Position numbers and translations under genes: made by a program. Positions 23,828 through 32,394 of a stretch of DNA of 33,954 bases are shown piece after piece (position 1 is the stretch's first letter; each line of letters begins with the position of its first letter). This DNA comes from CAYZRJ01 sp964480825 (lineage in GTDB: Bacteria > Patescibacteriota > WWE3 > UBA101185 > UBA10185). Under the pieces are notes generated by a model. It was not told the DNA's origin, searched no databases, and saw only the letters and a program-made list of their open reading frames with translations. The stretch is taken from the NCBI GenBank assembly GCA_964480825.1, contig CAYZRJ010000003.1:1-33954 (forward strand), read 5' to 3'.

Positions 23828-24893
23828 AGACAAAAGTTAGTAGCCTGTTTTTAAATATCTCAACACCGAATTGTTTAGCACGATCGATACAATCTTGTTG
23901 AGAAAATTTCGTAACGTCAAACTTTGAAAGTAGCTTCATTAAGCTCTCTGCAGTTTGTTCGTAAAAAAACTCTCCTGTAATACCTTCTTGAACGGTTTCT
24001 AAAACTCCTCCTGCTCCGTATGCAATAACCGGTTTGCCACACGCCATTGCCTCGACAGGAACTATTCCGAAATCCTCTGCTTGAGTTTGGATTAAAGCAG
24101 TACAGTTTTGCAAGATTTGCTTCTTCTCTGATTCTGCGTACCCCAAAAATTCAACGGTAGGTCCGGCGATTTTTTTAAGTCGCTGTGTAGCAGACCCTAC
24201 TCCAATTATTTTTAGCTTAATTCCAAGTTTAGTACATGCTACAACTGCGGTATCTACTCTTTTCCACGCCGCGAGTCGCGTAATTAAAACAAAATATCCG
24301 CCGTTTTGGCCAACGTCAAACTGACTGATGTTTGCAAACGGATAAATTACCGTAGATTTGCGACGATAGTATTTTGAGATCCGTCTTTGAGAATTTACAG
24401 AATTAGCAACTATGCAGTCTATTTTTTGGGAAGCTACATAATCGTTCGCGCGCAAATAAGCTAAAGGCCAAGCCAAAACGGATCTTAAAGATTTAAACTT
24501 TTCATTTGAAAAATAATCGTGCGGTTCCCAAAACATTCTTCCGGGTGAGTTCATATAACAAATGTGCAAACTTGTAGGTTTGCATACTACAAAATGCGCG
24601 TAACGGGATGAAACACTTAAAACTACATCGTATGCCGATAAATCAAATCGCTCAAAGGCTAAAATGTGTGCTAAAAACGGCGAGTAGTGTCGATTTAATT
24701 CTTGGGCAAAGGGAAGTCTTTGCATAAATGATGTTACCAACTTAACTCCACGTTTCTTGTAAAATTCTTTCCAAAATTCTGACGTCTGTGAAGTATAAAT
24801 TGGTGCGTTTGGCCAAATTTCTGATATGGCGGCTAAAACGTCTTCTTGCCCCCCACGCTGAATTAAATCATCGACAATAATAGCAATGTTCAT
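23799..24893 (-). CDS. Glycosyltransferase, GT4-type
   Basis: A 364-aa GT-B fold enzyme. The N-terminal acceptor half starts MNIAIIVDDLIQRGGQEDVL with the usual Gly-rich loop. The C-terminal donor half has the nucleotide-sugar signature EDFGIVPVEAMACGKPVIAYG (E-x7-E at residues 273-281). FWEPHDYF and CYMNSPGRMFW recall transferases of O-antigen and capsule loci. No membrane segment or signal peptide is seen, so it acts on the cytoplasmic face. It is divergent from the glycosyltransferase at 24928, with only 34 nt between starts, and is followed by the initiating transferase. Donor and acceptor are unknown. Confidence 0.88.
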   Translation of the reverse strand: MNIAIIVDDLIQRGGQEDVLAAISEIWPNAPIYTSQTSEFWKEFYKKRGVKLVTSFMQRLPFAQELNRHYSPFLAHILAFERFDLSAYDVVLSVSSRYAHFVVCKPTSLHICYMNSPGRMFWEPHDYFSNEKFKSLRSVLAWPLAYLRANDYVASQKIDCIVANSVNSQRRISKYYRRKSTVIYPFANISQFDVGQNGGYFVLITRLAAWKRVDTAVVACTKLGIKLKIIGVGSATQRLKKIAGPTVEFLGYAESEKKQILQNCTALIQTQAEDFGIVPVEAMACGKPVIAYGAGGVLETVQEGITGEFFYEQTAESLMKLLSKFDVTKFSQQDCIDRAKQFGVEIFKNRLLTFVYDRHKETIV

Positions 24894-24912
24894 ATTTTTT
24901 TGAATAATACAC

Positions 24913-24918
24913 TATAAT
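24913..24918 (+). promoter_or_regulatory. -10 box for the glycosyltransferase at 24928
   Basis: TATAAT at 24913-24918 lies 9 nt before the ATG, leaving a predicted leader of about 2 nt. No convincing -35 is found at the expected position. Confidence 0.4.
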
Positions 24919-24927
24919 GATACTGTA

Positions 24928-26046
24928 ATGAAAATCGGTCTTAATTGCCAATACATACTAATAGATAACCCCGCCGGCCCAGAGAGGTTTACCTTAAATC
25001 TATACAGGTATTTAGCCCGCAATGACAACAAAAATACCTATGTGCTTTATTTTAACTCACAGCCTAGCGAGCAACTATTAAAAGAACTTACAAACGATAA
25101 TTCTAATTTTAGTTATAAAGTTTTAAAAAGTCCTATATTATGGACTCAATTTAGACTCGCGTTTGAGCTTTTAATAAACCCGGTAGATGTATTTTTTACC
25201 CCAATTCATACTTTACCTTTTGTACGAAATTACAAAACTAAGTTTGTAGCCATGATTCACGGACTTGAATATAAAACCAACAATAAGTTAGGTGGTTTTT
25301 CATTTAAAAAAGTTATTCATCCGACTTTATTAAAAGCAGTTATCAAGTCGGCTGATAAAATTGCTGTGCCATCACAGGCAACAAAAAATGCAATTATTAA
25401 CCAAAAAATGACTAACGAAATTGAGAAAATTACTATTATAAACGAGGGTGTAGGTGAAGAGTTTTATTCCAGATCCCAAGAACAGATCGAAAAAGTTTTA
25501 AATAAATATGATTTGGGATTTAAAAAATATTTACTTTTTGTTTCGACTATTCAGCCCAGAAAAAATATTGTTAATTTAATTCATGCGTTTTCGATTGCAC
25601 ATAATGAATATAAAAATATAGATTTAGTTTTAGTTGGAAAGCTGGGTTGGAAATACGACGAAATACTTACGGCGCCCAAAAAGTTTGGTGTTGAAAAGAA
25701 TGTACGTTTTCTAAACTGGGTTTCACAAGCTGATCTACCATACTTATTTTCAGGATCGTTGGGCTATGTGAACATGTCTTACGATGAAGGCTTTGGCCTC
25801 ACGGTACTTGAAGCAATGGCATCAGAAATTCCGGTTGTTGTTTCGGATATTCCTGCACATAAAGAAGTAGGAGCTGATCTTATAAAATACGTGAATGCTA
25901 ACGACGTAAAAGACATTGCAAATGGTATTTCTACACTGTTAAAAGGTGAGGTACAAAGTTTTGCAAAAGAACGCGCGAAAAAGTTTACGTGGGATGAAAC
26001 TGCGAAAAAGTTTATTGAGCTATACGTTTCGCTAAAACCTCGTTAA
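24928..26046 (+). CDS. Glycosyltransferase, GT4-type
   Basis: A 372-aa GT-B enzyme starting MKIGLNCQYILIDNPAGPER, with the donor-site motif DEGFGLTVLEAMASEIPVVV (E287...E295) and the preceding FVSTIQPRKNIVNLI strand-helix that marks the donor domain. It is close in plan to the convergent gene at 26012 (shared MKIG-D/N start, PxHxLP-like loop, SxIxxRKN), so the two look like paralogues, though they are well diverged. The last 35 bases overlap the end of that gene on the other strand. Cytoplasmic; donor unknown. Confidence 0.88.
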   Translation: MKIGLNCQYILIDNPAGPERFTLNLYRYLARNDNKNTYVLYFNSQPSEQLLKELTNDNSNFSYKVLKSPILWTQFRLAFELLINPVDVFFTPIHTLPFVRNYKTKFVAMIHGLEYKTNNKLGGFSFKKVIHPTLLKAVIKSADKIAVPSQATKNAIINQKMTNEIEKITIINEGVGEEFYSRSQEQIEKVLNKYDLGFKKYLLFVSTIQPRKNIVNLIHAFSIAHNEYKNIDLVLVGKLGWKYDEILTAPKKFGVEKNVRFLNWVSQADLPYLFSGSLGYVNMSYDEGFGLTVLEAMASEIPVVVSDIPAHKEVGADLIKYVNANDVKDIANGISTLLKGEVQSFAKERAKKFTWDETAKKFIELYVSLKPR

Positions 26047-27166
26047 ATACCTGCAAAGTAATTTTTGCCGTGTTTAACCAATCATATTTTTTAACCTGCT
26101 GGTATCCTCTATCCCTCAACTGCTCCTTTAACTCGTTATCGGATAAAACTTTGTTAATTTTATCTGCCATGTCGCTTGCAGAATGCGGATCAAAATATAC
26201 TACTGAATTTTCAAAAACCTCTCGGTGGCAAGATATATCTGAGATCACGCACGGTAAACCAATAGCTTGTGCTTCAAGGGGAGTCAAACTAAAACCCTCT
26301 TTTAGAGATGGGAAAACATAAAGCTGGGCGTTTTTTCGTAAGGTTATTATCTCCTCGTCAGTCACGTAGGTTGTCATCCCGGGGACCAGCACACTTTGCT
26401 TTAAATTCTTCTCGATAAGAATAGTGTTTAATCTTTCAAGAAATTTATCTCTCTTGCCGACTAAAACAAGCTTTCCTCTATAGTTATAGTTTTTCTGCAA
26501 AATTTCAAAAGCCTCTACTAATCTATCTACGTTTTTATGTTCGTACATACTGCTGACGTACAAAAGATACTGTTGGGGTTGAATACCGTATTTTTGCAAT
26601 ACTTGTGCGGCATCGGCACCTTGTGAAATAAAAATAGGGTCAACTCCCTCGTATGCAACGACAAATTTATCTTTTGAAACGTTTGGATAATATTTTGTTA
26701 TATCGTTATATACATCGTATGTAGGAACAATAATTTTTAATGATTTTTTCAAAGCAACCTGCAAAACTTTTCTATATACTAACTTTTTTAGTGCAAAATA
26801 AGGTTTGGGTAAAGTTGTTCCTCTTTCGGTGCTGTAGGTATGCATAATAATATCGGGAATGGCGGTCACAAGTTTTCCTGTATACAAAACCGGAATATTA
26901 AAATGTGGAACGTAAAATAAGTCCAGACGTTGTCTTAACACTTGATATAAAAATTGAGTTTGCTCGGCCCAAGAATACCATTTGACTTCGGTCAAGCTTT
27001 TTTTAAAGTTTTGTGAGGTTGTTATGTATTCCTTCATTCCGCGCGATCGTAAAAAAATAACGTATTCATTGACTTGGTCTATCTTCTCTAAATGCTCGAT
27101 TATATTTTTAATGTATCTGCCGGGACCTGCTTCGGCATAAAAACGCGCGTCTATACCAATCTTCAT
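26012..27166 (-). CDS. Glycosyltransferase, GT4-type
   Basis: A 384-aa GT-B enzyme starting MKIGIDARFYAEAGPGRYIK, a start typical of mannosyl- or rhamnosyl-transferase-like GT4 proteins. The donor site is KEGFSLTPLEAQAIGLPCVI (E290...E298), and the domain link YVSSMYEHKNVDRLVEAF is present. The -10 box TACAAT lies 7 nt before the ATG. It converges with the 24928 gene and overlaps it by 35 bases, with both products complete. Cytoplasmic; substrate unknown. Confidence 0.88.
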   Translation of the reverse strand: MKIGIDARFYAEAGPGRYIKNIIEHLEKIDQVNEYVIFLRSRGMKEYITTSQNFKKSLTEVKWYSWAEQTQFLYQVLRQRLDLFYVPHFNIPVLYTGKLVTAIPDIIMHTYSTERGTTLPKPYFALKKLVYRKVLQVALKKSLKIIVPTYDVYNDITKYYPNVSKDKFVVAYEGVDPIFISQGADAAQVLQKYGIQPQQYLLYVSSMYEHKNVDRLVEAFEILQKNYNYRGKLVLVGKRDKFLERLNTILIEKNLKQSVLVPGMTTYVTDEEIITLRKNAQLYVFPSLKEGFSLTPLEAQAIGLPCVISDISCHREVFENSVVYFDPHSASDMADKINKVLSDNELKEQLRDRGYQQVKKYDWLNTAKITLQVFNEVLAKRIAQ

Positions 27167-27173
27167 AGCTCTG

Positions 27174-27202
27174 ATTGTAAGTTGACACTAAGCACAATGC
27201 AA
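27174..27202 (-). promoter_or_regulatory. Possible promoter of the 27166 glycosyltransferase (leaderless)
   Basis: TTGCAT (27197-27202), 17-nt spacer, TACAAT (27174-27179), then 7 nt to the ATG at 27166. It shares the short divergent gap with the flippase gene. Confidence 0.4.
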
Positions 27203-27218
27203 CAGAAAATGTATAAGT

Positions 27219-28430
27219 ATGTTGATAAAAGAAAAAGTACTCCTTAAAGTTTCGATGGTAAGTGCCGGTAATATAGCCAACGCGGTCATGGGATTTGTAT
27301 TCTTAACAGCAGTAGCAAAATCATTGAGCTTAGATTCTTTTGGTAAGTATGCACTTTTAACAAGTCTTTTAACCTTGATTGCACGAATCATGGACTTTGG
27401 AACTAATTCACTTTTTGTGTCTGATCACGGAGAAAAGGATAAACGAGCAACTTTTTTGTTTTCTAAATTACTGCTTTTTTGTGTAGCTCTACCGTTATCG
27501 ATTATCACTTTGTCAGCTTTTCATTTAAACGCGATTACAACTCTTGTTATTTTTACCGCCGGTTTAATTGCTTACACAATTAACTTTACTCTATATGCCT
27601 ACTATCAAAAATCTCAAAGATATCTTGAGGCCGTTCTTTTAAATACCATTCCCTCTATAATTAAGGTTTTTTACACAGTTTTTATTTTTTTAAATTACGT
27701 TAAATTAGATCTTAATATTTCGTTTGCTATTTTTACTTTCTCAATTTTTGGAAGCTTGCTTGTCTATATTTTGTTTCCAATAAAGATTATTAACAAAAAC
27801 GATGCCTCGTTTTCGGAGGCTATACACTTATTAAAAAGGGCAATTTCACCCGGCGTGTCGCAGTTAATTTACGAAAGCTGGTCAACCGTAAATAACGCGT
27901 TAACAAAGTTTTACAATACTTTTTCTGACGTTGGAATCTTTTCGATGGCAAACAAAATATCAAATATTTTTTATTTAATATCATTTTCCATTTTCACAGT
28001 CTTATTACCAAAAAATACCGAAAGAAAAACAGACAAAAAAAGTTACGATTTTCATGAAACCGGTATCTTATCCCTAGCTGTGTTTGTAATGTCGCTTGCG
28101 GCAATTGTAATATCTGAAATATTTTTAACCCGTGTTTTTGGAGATAAATTTAAAGAATCAATGAAGTTTTTAGTGTTATTGATTTTTGCTAACGCGATTA
28201 CAGCAGTTCAAAACTTTGTTGAAAATTATTTTTACGTTGAAAAGTATACTAACTATCTGGTTACGATAAATGTAACCAAGCTGGTGTTATTAATTGCCAT
28301 AGCCACTGTAACCATTCCTATATACGGTCTGACAAGTCTGGCTGTAGCAAATCTTATTGCTGCATTTGTTGGTATAACAATAACTTTCGTACTCATTCGT
28401 AGAATCGAAAAATCTAAAGCGTTGTTATAA
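27219..28430 (+). CDS. Polysaccharide flippase (Wzx-like)
   Basis: A 403-aa polytopic protein with about 12 hydrophobic segments of the MOP/polysaccharide-transporter superfamily. The first helix region has VSAGNIANAVMGFVFLTAVAK followed by LDSFGKYALLTSL, the usual N-terminal signature of oligosaccharide flippases. It should move the lipid-linked glycan across the membrane for the neighbouring ligase/polymerase. A TATAAG at 27212-27217 ends only one base before the first ATG, so the true start may be the next codon (TTG, 27222) or a downstream ATG. Its stop overlaps the convergent 944-aa gene by 6 bases. Confidence 0.85.
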   Translation: MLIKEKVLLKVSMVSAGNIANAVMGFVFLTAVAKSLSLDSFGKYALLTSLLTLIARIMDFGTNSLFVSDHGEKDKRATFLFSKLLLFCVALPLSIITLSAFHLNAITTLVIFTAGLIAYTINFTLYAYYQKSQRYLEAVLLNTIPSIIKVFYTVFIFLNYVKLDLNISFAIFTFSIFGSLLVYILFPIKIINKNDASFSEAIHLLKRAISPGVSQLIYESWSTVNNALTKFYNTFSDVGIFSMANKISNIFYLISFSIFTVLLPKNTERKTDKKSYDFHETGILSLAVFVMSLAAIVISEIFLTRVFGDKFKESMKFLVLLIFANAITAVQNFVENYFYVEKYTNYLVTINVTKLVLLIAIATVTIPIYGLTSLAVANLIAAFVGITITFVLIRRIEKSKALL

Positions 28431-31259
28431 GCTTTTCATAGAGTTTCGTGGCTGTAGGTACCATAGTATCCAGTCGCCGTCTTCGGCAACAACGGTAGGC
28501 GGATACAAGTAACCTGCAACCTGATTGCTGAATCTTCCTTTTTTAGTAACTAATATTAAGGGTTGATCTTTTGAAACATCGGGAACCCGATCAACACTCT
28601 TTGGCGAGAAATCAACAATTCCAAACGGGCTATTTAGATAAAATAAGGCCAAAGGCAACTCTACTCTGTCTAAATAAACCTTCGAATCGGGTCCGGTGAT
28701 TTTGGGATTCATTGTTTCTTTCATCTGCATGAGACGCGCCTGCGAACCGGTAAGATCAGATGTATAAACTAAATCTTTATTAATTATCAAATATGTCAAA
28801 GAAAATAAAACCAACACATACAAAGATAAAAACTTCAAAACTGTGCGCGAGCTCTCCGAAAAGTAACCCAAAACTTTATTTATTACCCAATCTAAAAAAT
28901 AGCCGTTTAGTATTGCAGCCGCGGGGTACAAAGGAATTATGTACCAAACAAGCTTTGATTTTGCTAAAGAAAATAATCCCAGAACAAAAACAAACCAAAT
29001 CAAAAACGGAAGTGCTCTTTTGTCTTTTTTTATCAACTGTATAGCCGCAAACGGAATTGCCCCCAGCAATGTTATAAACCAAATTCTTAAACTAACTTTC
29101 ATAACAATCAAATACCACCAAACGGGATTGCCTTTGTCTTCTATCGCGCTGGTTGCTCTATCTACTACGTGGTACCCGATGTAGGTGTTTAAAAACGGTT
29201 GACCAAAACGTCTGTACATTTCGATATGCCACGGTAACGCTATTAAGCTTAAGATGATTAACAAGTAGTTTGATATTTTAAATCTCCTTTTTGAGAAAAT
29301 CTCAAACATGAAAATTAAAGGAAAAGGAAGAAGTCCCACCACACCCTTGGTCATGGCGGCAAGGCCTATCGCTGCTCCAATGCATAAAAAGTGTGAAGTA
29401 CTGCTTCTATCTTTTGCTAAATGATAAAAATAAACTACTAAAGTTACAAAAAACGTGGCGGTGATATCCAGCATTCCCATGCGCGAGTAGTACAAAAAAT
29501 GAATCGTAGTTACCAGACTTAAAACAGATATAAAGGCTGTAGTGCGATTAAATAATTTTATAGCAAGTTTATAAACAATAAGTAACGTTAAAAACCCAAA
29601 AATAGCCGAGGGTAAGCGTACTGCAAACGATGTAAAACCAAGGATGGCCATAAAAAATGCCTCGATCCACATATAAAGAGGCGGTTTTTCGTACCAAACA
29701 GTAGCATTATGCCAGCGTTGCGACACATACTCTCCCGAAGTAACCATATTTTTAGCTATTTTTGCGTAAATAGCTTCGTCCCAAGGTATGAGATGGTTCG
29801 CGCCCAATGACCAAAATATCAATATTGCCCCGATACCTAAAATAATAATTTTTGAAAAACCATTAGAGTAAAAGAAATATTTTATGACCTCGCTATACGT
29901 TCGGTCCAACTTTGTAACTGCTGTTCCGTAACAAAAAAACAGCGCCCAAATGAGCCAAAAAAATTCGGAGTTATATGAGTAAAATATCCCTGCAACAAGC
30001 CAACCGATTAAAACAGAATACATAGCAGAAGACATCAAAAAAGTATTTTTGTTCTTTGAAGTATTCGCGGCGTAAAGTAATGTGCCAACTATTAAACCGA
30101 CAAAAAGTATAAAAAAACCTATTCCAAAAATACCGGAACCGGATAGCACTTCTCCCCAAATTGTGTGCGCCGGTACTCTGGTTGTAAAAGCGGCGGGATC
30201 GCGACCAAAAAACTCCGGACCAACTTCGGTTTTACTAAAGTGCTCAAAAAACCCTCCGTATCCGCCGCCTAAAATAGGATACTTTTGGAATATTTCAAAC
30301 GTGCCTCGAAGAAGTAACACATGGGAATCAAAAGAATCAATTCTGTAATGAAAATATTGTTTAACATAAAACCTGAATAAACCGTTTTTTTGAGAGTAAG
30401 CTACCGCTACGGTTGCTGACAACACTGCCAATGAAATAAACAGCAGTAGAATTCCTTTTTTGCCGAACCTTCTATATAAAAGCGCAAGCATAAAAATAAG
30501 AAAAGATACAAACAACATTATCCAAGCTGATCTGGAGTTTGTAAGAAGCACCCCTGCAAGCAAAGACAAAGAGATTATTAAATAAGCAATTTTAGAAGAT
30601 CGCTTTTTTTCGATCAAAACTAAAACACTTGATATAGGCAGTAGAGCCGCCAAAAAAGCCCCGTAGTGATTGATGTCCCAAAACAATGCTCCGATGCGGG
30701 GAATGTTATTTGGTACGTTCCACAAAGCACCAATTATTTTTCCGGATGTTCCATAAAGATAGGCTTGAAAATAGCCGAATAAAGTTAGCGCAAACGCAAT
30801 AAATACATAAGCTTTAATATATTTTAAAGTTGCATCTTCGTCGTTGTGTAGTCTGTCAAACACTAAAATAAATAAAGCAACAACACAGGTAAAAAATCCA
30901 AACAATAAAGCTGACGCTTTTAAGTTCAACGAAAAATATAAGGATAAGCCGTTTACTATCCATAAACCAAAAAGCAAAATTACCGGGATACTTTTTGAGT
31001 ATTTATTAAAAAGTTTTTCGCGGTCTCTTTTGCTTACCAGTTTTAAAGCTATATCTACGGCAAACGAACACAAAAGAGCAAACATGAATATTCGTACCGG
31101 TAATAAGTCCCATTTAAAAAAACTAAAAAGTTCTTTGTGCAAAAAAACCGAAAGTATCAACAATAAATATAGAGCCAAATTGAAGTTTTTTCGTACCAGT
31201 AGAAACGAAATAATAAAAATCGCTGTAATTGAAATCGGTTCTAATAAATTATAAATCAT
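28425..31259 (-). CDS. Fusion of O-antigen ligase/polymerase-like and GT39-type glycosyltransferase halves
   Basis: A 944-aa membrane protein made of two normally separate families. Residues ~1-450 resemble the O-antigen ligase/Wzy superfamily, with many helices, TNSRSAW (~240-246), YPILGGGYGGF (~327-337) and the long periplasmic loop with RVPAHTIWGEVLSGSGIFG (His365). Residues ~470-944 resemble the GT39/PMT/ArnT superfamily, with IPWDEAIYAKIAKNMVTSGE (catalytic-type Asp494-Glu495 in the first loop), YEKPPLYMW (524-532), FAVRLPSAIFG, MGMLDITATFF and a soluble C-terminal tail. The reading frame is continuous through the junction near base 29900. Both halves use polyprenyl-linked sugars outside the membrane, so one protein could polymerise or ligate a glycan and also add a sugar. 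It overlaps the upstream gene by 11 bases. The domain calls are solid; the combined function is inferred. Confidence 0.87.
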   Translation of the reverse strand: MIYNLLEPISITAIFIISFLLVRKNFNLALYLLLILSVFLHKELFSFFKWDLLPVRIFMFALLCSFAVDIALKLVSKRDREKLFNKYSKSIPVILLFGLWIVNGLSLYFSLNLKASALLFGFFTCVVALFILVFDRLHNDEDATLKYIKAYVFIAFALTLFGYFQAYLYGTSGKIIGALWNVPNNIPRIGALFWDINHYGAFLAALLPISSVLVLIEKKRSSKIAYLIISLSLLAGVLLTNSRSAWIMLFVSFLIFMLALLYRRFGKKGILLLFISLAVLSATVAVAYSQKNGLFRFYVKQYFHYRIDSFDSHVLLLRGTFEIFQKYPILGGGYGGFFEHFSKTEVGPEFFGRDPAAFTTRVPAHTIWGEVLSGSGIFGIGFFILFVGLIVGTLLYAANTSKNKNTFLMSSAMYSVLIGWLVAGIFYSYNSEFFWLIWALFFCYGTAVTKLDRTYSEVIKYFFYSNGFSKIIILGIGAILIFWSLGANHLIPWDEAIYAKIAKNMVTSGEYVSQRWHNATVWYEKPPLYMWIEAFFMAILGFTSFAVRLPSAIFGFLTLLIVYKLAIKLFNRTTAFISVLSLVTTIHFLYYSRMGMLDITATFFVTLVVYFYHLAKDRSSTSHFLCIGAAIGLAAMTKGVVGLLPFPLIFMFEIFSKRRFKISNYLLIILSLIALPWHIEMYRRFGQPFLNTYIGYHVVDRATSAIEDKGNPVWWYLIVMKVSLRIWFITLLGAIPFAAIQLIKKDKRALPFLIWFVFVLGLFSLAKSKLVWYIIPLYPAAAILNGYFLDWVINKVLGYFSESSRTVLKFLSLYVLVLFSLTYLIINKDLVYTSDLTGSQARLMQMKETMNPKITGPDSKVYLDRVELPLALFYLNSPFGIVDFSPKSVDRVPDVSKDQPLILVTKKGRFSNQVAGYLYPPTVVAEDGDWILWYLQPRNSMKSL

Positions 31260-32394
31260 TTTTTAATTCCAACAGTTTATTATATATAGCAAATGTAGTT
31301 TTAGCGGTATTTTCCCAAGTATATTCATTTCGTAGATTGTCGTTAAGTTGTGGCCGCGGTGATATGTACTCTTTATAAATCGCGTCTTTAATTGATTTAA
31401 TGTTTCCCGGATCGCAATAGCTGGCGTAATCGCCCAAATATTCTTTTGCCCGATCTCCCGAAGCTACCGCGTTAGCACCGCAAAATAATGCCTCGATGCT
31501 TGTTAAACCGGTTGTTTCAAACCAGCTTGCGGAAACCCCAACTTTTGCAAAATGATAGTAAGAAGGCATTTGATCGTAAGAAACAACACTAATATGTTTA
31601 ATCCAGTTGCTAGTTTTTAAATAGCGATCAAATATAGAAATGTACTCAAAATGCTTGTTTTTAGCTTTTGATCCTATAAATACTAGGTTAAGGTCGGTTT
31701 TACTTTCTTTTCTAATCAAATCCACTGCTTTAATTACACTGAGCTGATTTTTTCTTGGCTCAATACGGCCCACACATAAAATGTAATCTTTAAAACTCAC
31801 CGGAGAGGAGATTTGGTCAAAATTATTGTCAGAAAAAGATTTGCTAACTCCGTTTTTAACAATCTCACAGGTTAAATTTAATCCAAAAGTCTTCCTTAAA
31901 TCTTCCGCTTCTTTGGCTGTTTGAACCAAAATTACATCCGAGTTTTTTAAAGCATCGATACTCATTTTTTTAACACCGTAAAAGGCCGCGAAAATTACAA
32001 TCCACAAACGAGAGGGTTTAAACAATGCGCGATAAAATTCTTTAAATAAATCTCTATGAAATTGGTCTTTAAATAAAATTCTGGAAATTCTTCTGAAATC
32101 AAATGCGTATTCGTCATCAAATCTTTTTAATTCCTCAAGGTTGTGGTGAATTGGAGAAAAAACTACTAATTTATTTTGCTTCTTGGCATTTTTAATTTGA
32201 AAAAAGCATTCTAAATTCCAATCCAGCTGGAAAACGTGAACAATATCGTACTCGCTCATATCTTTTATGATGCCGGTTTTTATTGTTACATCAACCCCAA
32301 GGTTCTTTAGGTTTTCTGCGGTTTGTTCTACCTGAACCCTATCTCCCGCCATTTGGTTAAATAATTCCGGTTTTCCTAGTAAAAGTACTTTCAT
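31249..32394 (-). CDS. Glycosyltransferase, GT4-type
   Basis: A 381-aa GT-B enzyme starting MKVLLLGKPELFNQMAGDRV, with the donor-domain entry ILCVGRIEPRKNQLSVIKAV and the site WFETTGLTSIEALFCGANAV, in which the usual EGFGL is ETTGLTSIE. It keeps both acidic residues at the E-x7-E spacing. Its ATG overlaps the preceding TGA (32391-32394), and its own end overlaps the fusion gene start, so three genes in a row are translationally coupled. Cytoplasmic; substrate unknown. Confidence 0.87.
   Translation of the reverse strand: MKVLLLGKPELFNQMAGDRVQVEQTAENLKNLGVDVTIKTGIIKDMSEYDIVHVFQLDWNLECFFQIKNAKKQNKLVVFSPIHHNLEELKRFDDEYAFDFRRISRILFKDQFHRDLFKEFYRALFKPSRLWIVIFAAFYGVKKMSIDALKNSDVILVQTAKEAEDLRKTFGLNLTCEIVKNGVSKSFSDNNFDQISSPVSFKDYILCVGRIEPRKNQLSVIKAVDLIRKESKTDLNLVFIGSKAKNKHFEYISIFDRYLKTSNWIKHISVVSYDQMPSYYHFAKVGVSASWFETTGLTSIEALFCGANAVASGDRAKEYLGDYASYCDPGNIKSIKDAIYKEYISPRPQLNDNLRNEYTWENTAKTTFAIYNKLLELKNDL

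Noticed and set aside
30844..31254. A 136-codon Lys-rich + strand frame opposite the fusion gene
   Set aside because: Antisense to membrane helices of the ligase half; its Lys/Asn-rich composition is the mirror of Phe/Leu/Ile codons.
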